Positions 10,411-20,106 of a DNA stretch of 64,000 bases are shown here, in pieces. Position numbers and translations under genes: made by a program. Under the pieces are notes generated by a model. The model was given only the letters and a program-made list of their open reading frames with translations. It was not told the origin of the DNA and ran no database searches. This stretch comes from Nostoc sp. PA-18-2419. Lineage in GTDB: Bacteria > Cyanobacteriota > Cyanobacteriia > Cyanobacteriales > Nostocaceae. Within the stretch, counting starts at the first letter, position 1; each line of letters opens with the position of its first letter. The stretch is taken from assembly GCF_005869855.1 (NCBI RefSeq), contig NZ_SZNH01000003.1:124001-188000 (forward strand), read 5' to 3'.

Positions 10411-10480
10411 TAATGACTAATGACTAATGACCAATGACTAATGACCAATGACTAATGACTAATGACTAATGACTAATGAC
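10411..10480. repeat. Ten-copy heptanucleotide array (TAATGAC/CAATGAC) containing the trpA start codon
   Basis: 70 bp parse exactly into 10 heptads; trpA ATG (10476) lies in the last unit. Confidence 0.95.
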
Positions 10481-11300
10481 TGCAATTTCTGATTGCTTTG
10501 AAACTTTAAGGCACAATCGTGAGTGTGCTTTGATTCCATTTATCACTGCTGGCGACCCAGATTTAGAAACAACAGCAGCAGCGTTGCAAATTCTGGATCG
10601 CAGTGGGGCAGATATCATCGAACTGGGTGTACCATACTCCGATCCTCTAGCGGATGGACCGGTAATTCAAGCAGCTGCTACCCGCGCCTTGCAAAGGGGA
10701 ACCAAATTTGAGCAGGTGCTGGAAATGCTGCAAGCAACTACTCCAAAAATGCGATCGCCCATTGTCCTATTTACCTACTACAACCCAATTCTGCACCGGG
10801 GAATTGAAAAATTTCTCCAGCAAGTTGCTGCGGCTGGAGTGGCGGGATTAGTAATACCTGACTTACCTTTAGAAGAGGCCACAGGTTTACTGGAATCAGC
10901 TAGGAAGATAGGAATTGATATCACCTTGTTGGTGGCTCCCACTAGTTCTGCCGAACGTATACAAGCCATCGCTCGTTCTTCTCAAGGATTTATTTATTTA
11001 GTCAGCGTTACAGGCGTAACGGGGATACGATCGCAAGTCCAAACGCGAGTATCAGATTTACTTAAACAAATTCGTGGTGTTACTGATAAACCGATTGGTG
11101 TAGGCTTTGGAATCTCCGAAGCAGCCCAAGGGCGTCAAGTACGCGAATGGGGAGCAGATGCAGTGATTGTCGGCAGTGCTTTTGTGAAGCGGTTAGCTGA
11201 AGGTACGCCAGAACAAGGACTAAATGCGATCGCTGAATTTTGTCAAAGTCTCAAAGCAGCCATCAAGACTACTAACAGTACAAATACTCATCTTGATTAG
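10476..11300 (+). CDS. trpA: Tryptophan synthase alpha chain
   Basis: '[16 protein letters not shown]', '[27 protein letters not shown]', 'GVTGIR', 'VGFGIS'. Confidence 0.97.
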   Translation: MTAISDCFETLRHNRECALIPFITAGDPDLETTAAALQILDRSGADIIELGVPYSDPLADGPVIQAAATRALQRGTKFEQVLEMLQATTPKMRSPIVLFTYYNPILHRGIEKFLQQVAAAGVAGLVIPDLPLEEATGLLESARKIGIDITLLVAPTSSAERIQAIARSSQGFIYLVSVTGVTGIRSQVQTRVSDLLKQIRGVTDKPIGVGFGISEAAQGRQVREWGADAVIVGSAFVKRLAEGTPEQGLNAIAEFCQSLKAAIKTTNSTNTHLD

Positions 11301-11532
11301 AGCAAGAAAGTAGATTAAAAAAGTGTAACAACGTAGTTTTTTTATCCTCAGTTTAGTAGACAATTTGACTGTTCTGGTCTTGAATATTAACATCAGATAT
11401 CAGGATGTAAAAAAACTAGCTGATAAAGTCGCTTATAGTCTGAGTATTATGTAAAGTGATCAAAAATTATGAGTGTGAGAGTGATTCAGTCACAAATGAT
11501 TATAGTTACGTTGCAGTTGAGGGGCAAAGGCG

Positions 11533-12183
11533 ATGAGTGAGAGTATGGCATTTATCGGTGGGGTTGCTGTTGCTGGCTTAGCGGCTCTGGTATTGCTCAA
11601 AGGCACAAATATTCCCCTACAACCTAACTTCGCTGTTGCTCCCCAAATGCCTAGTACTGTAGTAGCGCCCCAAGGAATCCAGCCACAATACCCTCCTGGG
11701 TATTATGGGCAGCAACCGATTTATCCTAATACTCAGCCAATACCTCCAAATTCTGACCAGCGTCTAGAAATGGAAAAACTGAACATGCAGATGGACAGTT
11801 TAAAAAAGGATAACGAACAGCTGAAGTTGGTAAACCAGCAACTCCAAGGCCAAGTTCAAAATTTTAATACTCAGCAGCAGTGGCAATTAGCTCAACAGAA
11901 TAACCAACAAAAAGCAGCATTTCAGCCACAAAATCCTTGGTGGTCTTCGCCGATGCTTTGGGCAGTAGGAGGCGCAACTCTGACTATTGGCGGTGGTGTT
12001 GTCGTCGCTGGAGTATTGGCTTTGTTCTCGCCACGCCAGCGTCCCACCCGTACTGTACAAGTGATTCACCCTTACCAAGGTCCTACACCGCCTTTGGTTC
12101 CAGTACGTCGCGCGGAATTTTTGCCTGCTTCTCGTTTAGAAGCAAGACGAGTTGAATCCCCAGAATACGACGAAATGCACTAA
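11533..12183 (+). CDS. Hypothetical protein, two hydrophobic segments with a Q/N-rich coiled-coil middle
   Basis: 216-aa ORF with N-terminal TM, P/Q-rich linker and second TM; no family recognised. Confidence 0.6.
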   Translation: MSESMAFIGGVAVAGLAALVLLKGTNIPLQPNFAVAPQMPSTVVAPQGIQPQYPPGYYGQQPIYPNTQPIPPNSDQRLEMEKLNMQMDSLKKDNEQLKLVNQQLQGQVQNFNTQQQWQLAQQNNQQKAAFQPQNPWWSSPMLWAVGGATLTIGGGVVVAGVLALFSPRQRPTRTVQVIHPYQGPTPPLVPVRRAEFLPASRLEARRVESPEYDEMH

Positions 12184-12242
12184 TCGGACACAATTCATCT
12201 CATGTCTGGTAAATTACCTGAGTATGTTAATTGTTGATATTA

Positions 12243-12280
12243 AATCCCATCTTTAAAAACAGGTGGGATTGTTTATTTTT
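12243..12280 (+). terminator. Rho-independent terminator after the 11533..12183 gene
   Basis: AATCCCATCT TTAAAAAC AGGTGGGATT followed by GTTTATTTTT. Confidence 0.6.
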
Positions 12281-12318
12281 GATGCACTACCCCTTTAAGG
12301 ATGGAGTTGGCAAATAGT

Positions 12319-12343
12319 AGAGATGTTGCAATGCAACGTCTAT
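12319..12343. repeat. Dispersed palindrome AGAGATGTTGCAATGCAACGTCTAT
   Basis: Inverted repeat read directly in intergenic DNA. Confidence 0.7.
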
Positions 12344-12506
12344 TTCTATAAAACGTGAGTTCGACCAATCTCTCCCTGCCTAGAACTAGAGTTGAAGTCT
12401 ATCCCTCTCCGATTACAAGAGGGAGAGTTTTACGTAGTAAAACTAGGGAGAGGTTTTTTAATTGAGTTAAAGTTACTCTCATAGTGATCGCTTCTAGAAT
12501 AAAAGA

Positions 12507-13307
12507 ATGCTATCAGCTTCCACTCAATTATTCCGATTGTCTCAAGGACAACTTAACTTACTAGAAGCTTGTCCGCGTAAATTCCAACACACTTACTTAG
12601 AACAACTCAATTCCCCTGCAAATCCCGAACACGAGGAACGGCAAACTTTAGGTAGTCGCTTTCATCTGCTAATGCAGCAGCGAGAAATGGGTTTGCCAAT
12701 TGATAGTTTCCTGCAAGCAGATGCTCAACTGCAAAGCTGGATGGCGGGTTTTGCTGATGCAGCCCCAGAAATATTAACGCCTGCAAGTGATAATCAAACT
12801 TTTCGTGAAAGCGAACACTACCGCACTCTGCAAGTTCAGGATTATTTATTGACGGTTGTCTATGATTTATTGATTGCAAATAACCAACAAGCGCAAATTC
12901 TCGACTGGAAAACTTATCCTAAACCACCCCATAAACGCAAGTTAGAATCCAACTGGCAAACACGGCTTTATATGTATGTTTTGGCTGAAACTAGCGCTTA
13001 TTTGCCAGAAAATATTTCTATGACTTACTGGTTTGTTCAATCTGAGGGCAAACCACAAAATATTAAATTTAATTACAATACTACTCAACACACGAAAACA
13101 GCAAAAAAACTTAATCAACTGTTAAATCAGTTAACTGATTGGTTGGAAGATTACCAAAATAACAAAGAATTTCCCCAAGTGGCGCCGGGTAGTAAAACTT
13201 GTGATTATTGTCAGTTTACCCAGCGGTGCGATCGCATATCATTTACAGAAGAAACAGTCAAAGATACCTTGCCAAATTTCGACAGTATTCAAGAAGTTTC
13301 ACTCTAA
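12507..13307 (+). CDS. Stand-alone PD-(D/E)XK (RecB/Cas4-like) nuclease with Cys cluster
   Basis: 'NLLEACPRKFQHTYLEQ', 'AQILDWKTYPKPP' (D...xK), C-terminal 'CDYCQFTQRC'. Confidence 0.82.
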   Translation: MLSASTQLFRLSQGQLNLLEACPRKFQHTYLEQLNSPANPEHEERQTLGSRFHLLMQQREMGLPIDSFLQADAQLQSWMAGFADAAPEILTPASDNQTFRESEHYRTLQVQDYLLTVVYDLLIANNQQAQILDWKTYPKPPHKRKLESNWQTRLYMYVLAETSAYLPENISMTYWFVQSEGKPQNIKFNYNTTQHTKTAKKLNQLLNQLTDWLEDYQNNKEFPQVAPGSKTCDYCQFTQRCDRISFTEETVKDTLPNFDSIQEVSL

Positions 13308-13458
13308 CTTAAAGATTAATAGCAAAAATTCAAAAGTAGGGACTTAAAAATAAAAATAGTTAAAGAATTAAGAAAATATTTGATGAATAAATATTCATCA
13401 AATTCAGATATATCTTCAATTCTAACTTATTTCATTAGTATTTAAAAATTTAAAATTT

Positions 13459-14100
13459 ATGCCCACCTTTGACGAGACTGAAGCGATTTATGTTCGCGAA
13501 TTAGGAATAGATGACATTGCTCCTATTTATCACTTAGGAGAAGAGTTATTTACCAGCGATTTATATCCTTATTTATATCGCACTTGGGATGAATGGGAAG
13601 TCATTGGACTTTATAATACAGACCCAGAATATTGCCTTGTGGCTGAAACAGATGGAGAACTAGCAGGCTTTGTTTTGGGAACCATTATAACCAAAGCATC
13701 TTGGACTTACGGTTACATTTTATGGTTGGGAGTTAGTCCCAGATTCCAACGTCGGGGAGTAGCAGACAAGTTAGTTGATAAAGTCGTTGCTCGAATGATT
13801 GAAGATGGGGCACGGTTCATGTTAGTAGATACTGACCCCACCAATACTTCAGCATTAAAGTTTTTTCACCGCAAAGGTTTTGGAAATATCCGCCAGCATA
13901 TTTTCTTATCAATGAATTTAAGTAAACATGAATATTATGGCAGATTAATTGATTACGAACACCAAAAAGCCGAAAGAGCAGGTTATAGGCGATCGCGTCC
14001 AGCAATTCGCGCTCGGAAACCCGATAGTGCTGCTAATGAAATACTAATTAATCCGTTAGTGAGTGAATCTCAAATCACTGAAGAAGAATTGCCAATTTAA
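13459..14100 (+). CDS. GNAT family N-acetyltransferase (RimI-like)
   Basis: 'YILWLGVSPRFQRRGVADKLVDKVV' acetyl-CoA loop and 'DTDPTNTSALKFFHRKGF'. Confidence 0.9.
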   Translation: MPTFDETEAIYVRELGIDDIAPIYHLGEELFTSDLYPYLYRTWDEWEVIGLYNTDPEYCLVAETDGELAGFVLGTIITKASWTYGYILWLGVSPRFQRRGVADKLVDKVVARMIEDGARFMLVDTDPTNTSALKFFHRKGFGNIRQHIFLSMNLSKHEYYGRLIDYEHQKAERAGYRRSRPAIRARKPDSAANEILINPLVSESQITEEELPI

Positions 14101-14445
14101 TAAAAGTTAGGAGCAGGCGCAGTGGTGGTACACTACTCGCTACGAATGAAATAAACAAGTCAAATCCTCTTTCCTTCTGTCTTATGAGTTGAAAAAGGGT
14201 GTAGGGGATATTGCTTTTTCATGTATGGCAGTAAAACTTGTTTCATCGGGACTGCCTTCTGACTCGTTTCTTCAGAGTAGAGACGCGATTAACTCAAGTC
14301 TTTCCAGGAGTTAGGAGTTATGAATTCAAACTATGGTCAATCTTATTAATATTAATTTTCTCAGAGAAAAAGACGCTGAGCAAATTGTGAAACAATAAGT
14401 TAGTATCTGGGTAATCTGAAGTTTTTGGTAAACAAAGGTGGATTT

Positions 14446-16005
14446 ATGTTCCAAGAAATTATTGCTCAGATTGATTATTCTTTCTCATCTCCATATTTAG
14501 CGACAGTTTTAGGCATCACTAGCATAGCGGCAACACTTAGTTGGCGCTGGTGGAAACAAAAGAATAGATACAACTCCCTACAATCACTTCCTTCTCCTCC
14601 CAAATACTGGCTATTAGGAAATCTTCCGCAAATATTAGCAGCAGTGAAACAGAAGAAGTTCTTCTTGCAACTTTTTCATTGGAGTCAACAGCTAGGCCCG
14701 ATGTATGTTGTCTGGAATGGCAGCTATCCAATTGTTGTTTTAACTAAGGTGAAAGTTATTGAAGATACTATTATCAATGGAATGAGAGATGGTAGCTTAA
14801 TTAGACCTGAGCTATTGCGTCAAGCTTGGAACGATATGGCTGGTCACATTATGATAGGAGAAACCGGAAACGAGTGGCAGTGGCGACGTAAAGCTTGGAA
14901 CCCAGAATTCAGTTCTAGCGGTCTCTCCAAATATCTTCAAGTTATTAGTCAAGCTTGCGAACAAGTAATTGAGACATTGAAAGAAGCTGTACCACCAAAA
15001 GAAGTTGAGGTAGATCCTCTATTTGTAGAATTAACAATGAGAGTGATTTCTTGTCTAGTACTAGGCATTCCTGTGGATAGAAAGAGTACTAGTGATGAAG
15101 GGTCACCTTTGGAAGTTTCCAAAGCGTATGAAGCAATGTCTATTGTAGGCTATCGGTTCCTACGACAAGCTACTGGCGAGAAAAGATGGATGAAATATTT
15201 CCCAACTAAGAATTCACGAGATTATTGGGCTGCAAGGGGATATTTAGAGGAATTTCTGACTCCCCGTGTAGACTTAGCTTTACAGATGAGAGAACAAAAC
15301 CAGAGCAATTTATTACAAGTCAGTCCTTTATTCCGGGAATCAATGTTAGTCAAAATTGCTGCTAAAGAACCAAAATACAATCGTGAAACATTGATAGCAG
15401 AATGCCTTGAACTCTTAATAGCTGGTACTGACACAACAGCCCATACTTTATCCTTTGCAGTAGGAGAGTTGAGCTTAAATCCAAGGGTTTTTCAGCAAGC
15501 ACAGGACATTGTTGACCAAGTTTGGCAAAGCTTTGGCTGCATTAATGCAGAAAATATTAAGGAATTGGCTTATATTAGTGCAATTCTCAAGGAGACGTTA
15601 CGCCTTTATTCAGTCGCCTCAGGCTCGACTTCATTGCAGACTCAACGCGACACTGTAATTTCTGGTAAAGTGATTCCTGCGCATACAGGAGTATCCTGGT
15701 CAATGCTTGCTGCTGGAAGAGATCCACAAGTCTATACTAATCCAGAGGTATTTCTGCCAGAACGTTGGTTAGACAAGAGTAAGGATACTTCACTGCCAAT
15801 GATACACTTTGGCTCAGGGCCTCATCGTTGCTTGGGAGAGCATCTATCAATGCTAGAAGGAACTCTGATGTTAGCATTATTGCTCCGCTACTTCGATTGG
15901 GAGTTAGTCAAGGGTCGTTCTTCTCTAGAAGAATTACAGCAAAACTTATTAATTTATCCGTCTGATAAGATGCCAGTACGCTTTCGGTTGAGAAATTGGG
16001 CGTAA
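14446..16005 (+). CDS. Cytochrome P450
   Basis: N-terminal TM, I-helix 'AGTDTTAHT', 'KETLRLY' ExxR, heme loop 'FGSGPHRCLGEHLS'. Confidence 0.95.
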   Translation: MFQEIIAQIDYSFSSPYLATVLGITSIAATLSWRWWKQKNRYNSLQSLPSPPKYWLLGNLPQILAAVKQKKFFLQLFHWSQQLGPMYVVWNGSYPIVVLTKVKVIEDTIINGMRDGSLIRPELLRQAWNDMAGHIMIGETGNEWQWRRKAWNPEFSSSGLSKYLQVISQACEQVIETLKEAVPPKEVEVDPLFVELTMRVISCLVLGIPVDRKSTSDEGSPLEVSKAYEAMSIVGYRFLRQATGEKRWMKYFPTKNSRDYWAARGYLEEFLTPRVDLALQMREQNQSNLLQVSPLFRESMLVKIAAKEPKYNRETLIAECLELLIAGTDTTAHTLSFAVGELSLNPRVFQQAQDIVDQVWQSFGCINAENIKELAYISAILKETLRLYSVASGSTSLQTQRDTVISGKVIPAHTGVSWSMLAAGRDPQVYTNPEVFLPERWLDKSKDTSLPMIHFGSGPHRCLGEHLSMLEGTLMLALLLRYFDWELVKGRSSLEELQQNLLIYPSDKMPVRFRLRNWA

Positions 16006-16044
16006 AGCTTTCAGAACGTACTACTTTTATTCTTTGGATTCTTG

Positions 16045-16144
16045 TATTTCTATAGCAATCCTAAGTTATTCGTAAAAAAATCTATTGCCTATTGTTTGCT
16101 TCTAAGAAGAATTAGACAATTTATTTAGGAATGCTATAGAAATA
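16045..16144. mobile_element. Candidate 100-bp MITE-like inverted-repeat element
   Basis: Terminal arms TATTTCTATAGCAATCCTAA and TTAGGAATGCTATAGAAATA are reverse complements with 1 mismatch in 20. Confidence 0.5.
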
Positions 16145-16312
16145 TACAGATAAAATCTATTAAAAGGCAGCTATACTAAAAGTTAAAATATTGCTACTAT
16201 TGAAACTTTCACTTTTTTAATATCCTAATCTATGTAAGTATAGCTATACTTTCACAAACCACAAAGTAAGAGACTTGAAGATTTAATTTATTACTTTCCT
16301 AACTTTATTTGT

Positions 16313-18700
16313 ATGTCAGCACAACAATGGACTCTAGCAACAACAGAACAACCGCCAGAGTGGTTTATCCAAGCAGTGAAACAGCATACACCCGCATCAA
16401 ATGGACTGTATGCAGCACAATTGTTGTGGCAACGAGGCATTAAAGAAAAATCGCAATTATCAGCTTTCATTAACCAGAAAGCTTATCAAGCAGCAAATCC
16501 ATTTGAATTTGGACAAGAAATGCAGCTGGCGATCGCCCGTTTACAACAAGCGCGTGATGCTGGTGAAAAAATTGCTATCTGGGGAGATTTTGACGCTGAT
16601 GGGATTACTTCCACTGCCGTACTTTGGGATGGATTAGGAGAGTTTTTTCGCCAAAATATTGAATTAGTTTATTATATTCCCAATCGCTTAAAAGAATCCC
16701 ACGGATTGAATAATCAAGGAATTGAGAATTTAGCAACACAAGGTTGTAAATTAATAGTCACTTGCGACACGGGTAGCACAAATATTAATGAAATTATTTA
16801 TGCTAAACAGCTAGGTATCGATGTCATACTTACCGACCATCACACCTTACCTGAAGAACGCCCGCCAGTTGCAGCGATTATCAATCCTCGATATCTGCCC
16901 AAGGAACATCAGCTATTTCATCTTTCTGGAGTGGCGGTAGCTTATAAGTTAGTAGAAGCCCTTTATCAAACTTTGCCTGATGTTCCCCAACATCCATTAG
17001 AGGATTTATTAGATTTAGTGGCAGTAGGATTAATTGCTGACTTGGTGCAGCTGAGTGGAGATTGCCGCTATTTAGCACAGTTAGGAATTCAACGCCTGCA
17101 AGCAGATTTTCAACAGCCACCCGCAGCACGACGGCGACCCGGAGTAGGGCGATTATTAGAATTGTGCCAGAAAAGCGGCGATCGCCCCACAGATATTTCC
17201 TTTGGTTTGGGGCCGCGCATCAACGCTGTTAGCCGCATCCAAGGTGATGCTAGTTTCTGCGTTGAATTATTAACTAGTCGTGATGCCAAGCGTTGTAACG
17301 AATTAGCCGAAGTTACAGAATTAGCAAACACTCGCCGTAAATCCTTGCAGAAAGACGTACAAGCACAAGTAGCCCAAAAACTCACTCAATTAGATTTATC
17401 AACCACCAGCGTCATTGTTCTCGAAGATGCCCAATGGCCTGCGGGTGTATTGGGCTTAGTCGCCGGACAAGTAGCCCAAGAAACAGGACGCCCGACGATT
17501 TTATTAAGTACAGAGGGGAGTCAAGAAGATTCTACTCCTACACCCTTAGCCCGTGGTTCCGCCCGTTCGGTGAATTCCGTCGATTTGTATCAACTGGTAA
17601 AAGACCAAGCACATCTGTTGCATCGCTTTGGCGGACATCCCTTTGCAGCAGGTTTGAGTTTGTCGATTGAGAACATTCCCTTATTTACAGCAGCGATTAA
17701 TCAGCAGTTACGGCAATCTTTGGGGGGTACAACTCTGACGCCAACAGTGCAAGCAGACTTAGTGGTAACAGTTGCAGATTTGGGGAAAGAGTTATTTTTA
17801 GAACTGAAGTTACTAGAACCTTGTGGAATGGGTAACCCTGTGCCAAAATTACTAATTCAAAACTGCTGGTTTGAAAATAGTTGGCATCGCAATCAGCAAG
17901 ATTGGCGAGGAAAAAAGGTACAGTATATTAAAACTGAGTTTGACATTCGAGATGATTCGACTAGAAGTCCTTTTCCTGGGATTTGGTGGGGACACTACAA
18001 AGATGAATTGCCGGTTGGAAGGTGTGATTGCGTAGCAGAACTTGACTACAACACCTTCAAAAAACGCTATGAAATTAGATTAATTGCTGTGCGTCTAAGT
18101 GAAAACTCAGCACTGGATACTCAGTACTTACCATTCATCCTTGACTTGCGGAATCAAGACAACTCAGCACGGGCTAAACCCCCCGCTACTGCTAACAACA
18201 CTCAGCACGGGCTAAACCCCCCGCTACCGCTAACAGCACTGATTCTCGAACATTGTCCCATGAACTGGGATGATTTACGTGTGTGGTTGCGGCGATTAAC
18301 GACAACCTACTCGGTGTCTGCTCTTGATAATCAACAACTAGCGATCGCTTGGTCTAAACCCAACCACCAACCACCAAAAGAAATTTGGCAAACCTTGGTT
18401 GGGATTGCTAAATATCTCAGTCGTACCAATCAATCAGTTACTCGCAGACAACTTTTAGATAAACTTGGAATCAGCGATCGCACCTTATTTTTAGGAATCA
18501 AAGCTTTAAAATATTGGGGATTTACAGTTACAAGACAAGACCGCGATTTGCAATTCACATGGAATCCCAGCAATGTCTTTGAAACCAATGGTGATGCAGC
18601 TGTTGGACAATTTTTAGCCGCCGTTAGCGAAGAACAATTTCAGCAAAACTACTTTGCCGAAGTGCCTTTGTCTACTATTGTTGCCATGATTAATAGTTAG
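16313..18700 (+). CDS. recJ: Single-stranded-DNA-specific exonuclease RecJ (cyanobacterial long form)
   Basis: 'IAIWGDFDADGITSTAVLWD', 'LIVTCDTGSTN', 'DVILTDHHTLPE' (DHH), 'HRFGGHPFAAGLSL'. Confidence 0.95.
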   Translation: MSAQQWTLATTEQPPEWFIQAVKQHTPASNGLYAAQLLWQRGIKEKSQLSAFINQKAYQAANPFEFGQEMQLAIARLQQARDAGEKIAIWGDFDADGITSTAVLWDGLGEFFRQNIELVYYIPNRLKESHGLNNQGIENLATQGCKLIVTCDTGSTNINEIIYAKQLGIDVILTDHHTLPEERPPVAAIINPRYLPKEHQLFHLSGVAVAYKLVEALYQTLPDVPQHPLEDLLDLVAVGLIADLVQLSGDCRYLAQLGIQRLQADFQQPPAARRRPGVGRLLELCQKSGDRPTDISFGLGPRINAVSRIQGDASFCVELLTSRDAKRCNELAEVTELANTRRKSLQKDVQAQVAQKLTQLDLSTTSVIVLEDAQWPAGVLGLVAGQVAQETGRPTILLSTEGSQEDSTPTPLARGSARSVNSVDLYQLVKDQAHLLHRFGGHPFAAGLSLSIENIPLFTAAINQQLRQSLGGTTLTPTVQADLVVTVADLGKELFLELKLLEPCGMGNPVPKLLIQNCWFENSWHRNQQDWRGKKVQYIKTEFDIRDDSTRSPFPGIWWGHYKDELPVGRCDCVAELDYNTFKKRYEIRLIAVRLSENSALDTQYLPFILDLRNQDNSARAKPPATANNTQHGLNPPLPLTALILEHCPMNWDDLRVWLRRLTTTYSVSALDNQQLAIAWSKPNHQPPKEIWQTLVGIAKYLSRTNQSVTRRQLLDKLGISDRTLFLGIKALKYWGFTVTRQDRDLQFTWNPSNVFETNGDAAVGQFLAAVSEEQFQQNYFAEVPLSTIVAMINS
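18163..18240. repeat. Tandem 38-bp repeat (CTCAGCACGGGCTAAACCCCCCGCTAC[TC]GCTAACA) inside recJ
   Basis: Two copies starting at 18163 and 18201 read directly. Confidence 0.9.
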
Positions 18701-18801
18701 TAATCAGGCGATCGCTTTTAACTTGAGTTATTGATCGGACTAAGATTTTTTGGGTGTGCGATAAAGTGATCGCACACTGCATCTACGATCATGCTGGGGA
18801 A

Positions 18802-19236
18802 CTAGTGTTCAGCAGATGTCACAGTACCTGATTCGTTAAACACCACACGCCACACTTGATGAACTAAGGTCGTTGAGGAAGTAAACAATAGAAATCCAAT
18901 TAGTGGGTGGAGTACGCCCAAAGGTAGGGTAAAATTTAGGTGAATCGTGGCAAATTGCAGAATCAGTAGTGTTACCAAACCTCCTGTAAGCATTTGTATT
19001 TTTTGAGAAAATGGACTGATGAGAAGCCCTGCTAAAAGAAGTACAGCCAATCCACTATATCTGCGAACAAGCCAAACGTGAATGCTCCACCAAGTAGGGT
19101 TATAGAAAACTGCCAATCCAACTGTCAACAGTTGAGCAACTAGGCAGAGGTTAAACAGCACAGCGATCGCAAGAAAGCCAATTCGAGTCCAGCGTCCAGA
19201 TAGTTGTGTGCGCTGAGAATGAAAATCGATAATCAT
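18802..19236 (-). CDS. DUF6220-like four-TM membrane protein
   Basis: 144 aa, four hydrophobic helices, 'WWSIHVWLVRRYSGLAVLLL', 'HPLIGFLLF'. Confidence 0.6.
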   Translation of the reverse strand: MIIDFHSQRTQLSGRWTRIGFLAIAVLFNLCLVAQLLTVGLAVFYNPTWWSIHVWLVRRYSGLAVLLLAGLLISPFSQKIQMLTGGLVTLLILQFATIHLNFTLPLGVLHPLIGFLLFTSSTTLVHQVWRVVFNESGTVTSAEH

Positions 19237-19361
19237 AATTGAAATTATTCTTGAAGATGAATCATCTAAACGGGGGCGGTGCTACACCTCTGTAGATTCG
19301 CCTATTTTGCTGCCATACCAAATTCCTGAGCATATAGTCTGGCTAACTCTGGTTTATTGGT

Positions 19362-20009
19362 CTATAACCAATTGAAATGGAAAGACATCGCCTTGCTTAC
19401 TAACTCAGCCCCTGCTTTTTCGGGTGAACCCACATTGAATGGAGGGGCTGGATTGTACTCCATCATTAGTTCGGTAATTTTAGCGGTTTCTTCACCACAA
19501 AGTATTCCAGCAAGCACTAAGCCAAAATCAATGCCTGCTGTAACTCCCCCGCCAGTAATGCGATTTCGATCAATGACAACTCGCTCTGTTCCAACCTCAA
19601 CTCCCAACTTTGCCAGTTGTTCGCGTGCCATCCAGTGAGTAGCTGCTCGATAGCCTTGTAACAGCCCCGCCTTAGCGAGAAATTCAGAACCTCCACATAC
19701 AGAGGTAATAAATTTTGCTGTTTTCCCCTGCTTGTGTAGAAATTCAAGCACTTCTGGGTCGTCTACTACTGCGAGCTGTCCTAAACCGCCACCGATACAG
19801 ATAACATCCAACAAGGGGCAATTTTCAAAGGTGGTATCAGGCAAAATCATCATTCCCTCATCAGTTTTGATCGAATCTAGTGTTTTCCAGATGCGATGAA
19901 GTTGGACATTGGGCAGGGTACTAAAAACTTGCTGGGGCCCGAGAATATCCAATGATGTCATGCCAGGATAAATGACTAAACCAATGATCTGCTTTTGTGC
20001 GTGAGCCAT
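19362..20009 (-). CDS. DJ-1/PfpI family protein (isonitrile hydratase-like)
   Basis: 'IGLVIYPGMTSLDILGPQQVFSTLP', nucleophile elbow 'FITSVCGGSEFLAKAGLLQGYRAATHW'. Confidence 0.9.
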   Translation of the reverse strand: MAHAQKQIIGLVIYPGMTSLDILGPQQVFSTLPNVQLHRIWKTLDSIKTDEGMMILPDTTFENCPLLDVICIGGGLGQLAVVDDPEVLEFLHKQGKTAKFITSVCGGSEFLAKAGLLQGYRAATHWMAREQLAKLGVEVGTERVVIDRNRITGGGVTAGIDFGLVLAGILCGEETAKITELMMEYNPAPPFNVGSPEKAGAELVSKAMSFHFNWL

Positions 20010-20106
20010 GAGTTAATCTCCTGATATAGTTGCGTGATGAAATCTATACTAGGAGTAGCAACCAACCATGCCCAGTCCTCGATCGAGTACTCTTTGAGGC
20101 ACAACA

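Noticed and set aside
10411-10480. CRISPR-like repeat array
   Set aside because: Units are 7 bp with no spacers; it is a simple heptanucleotide tandem array
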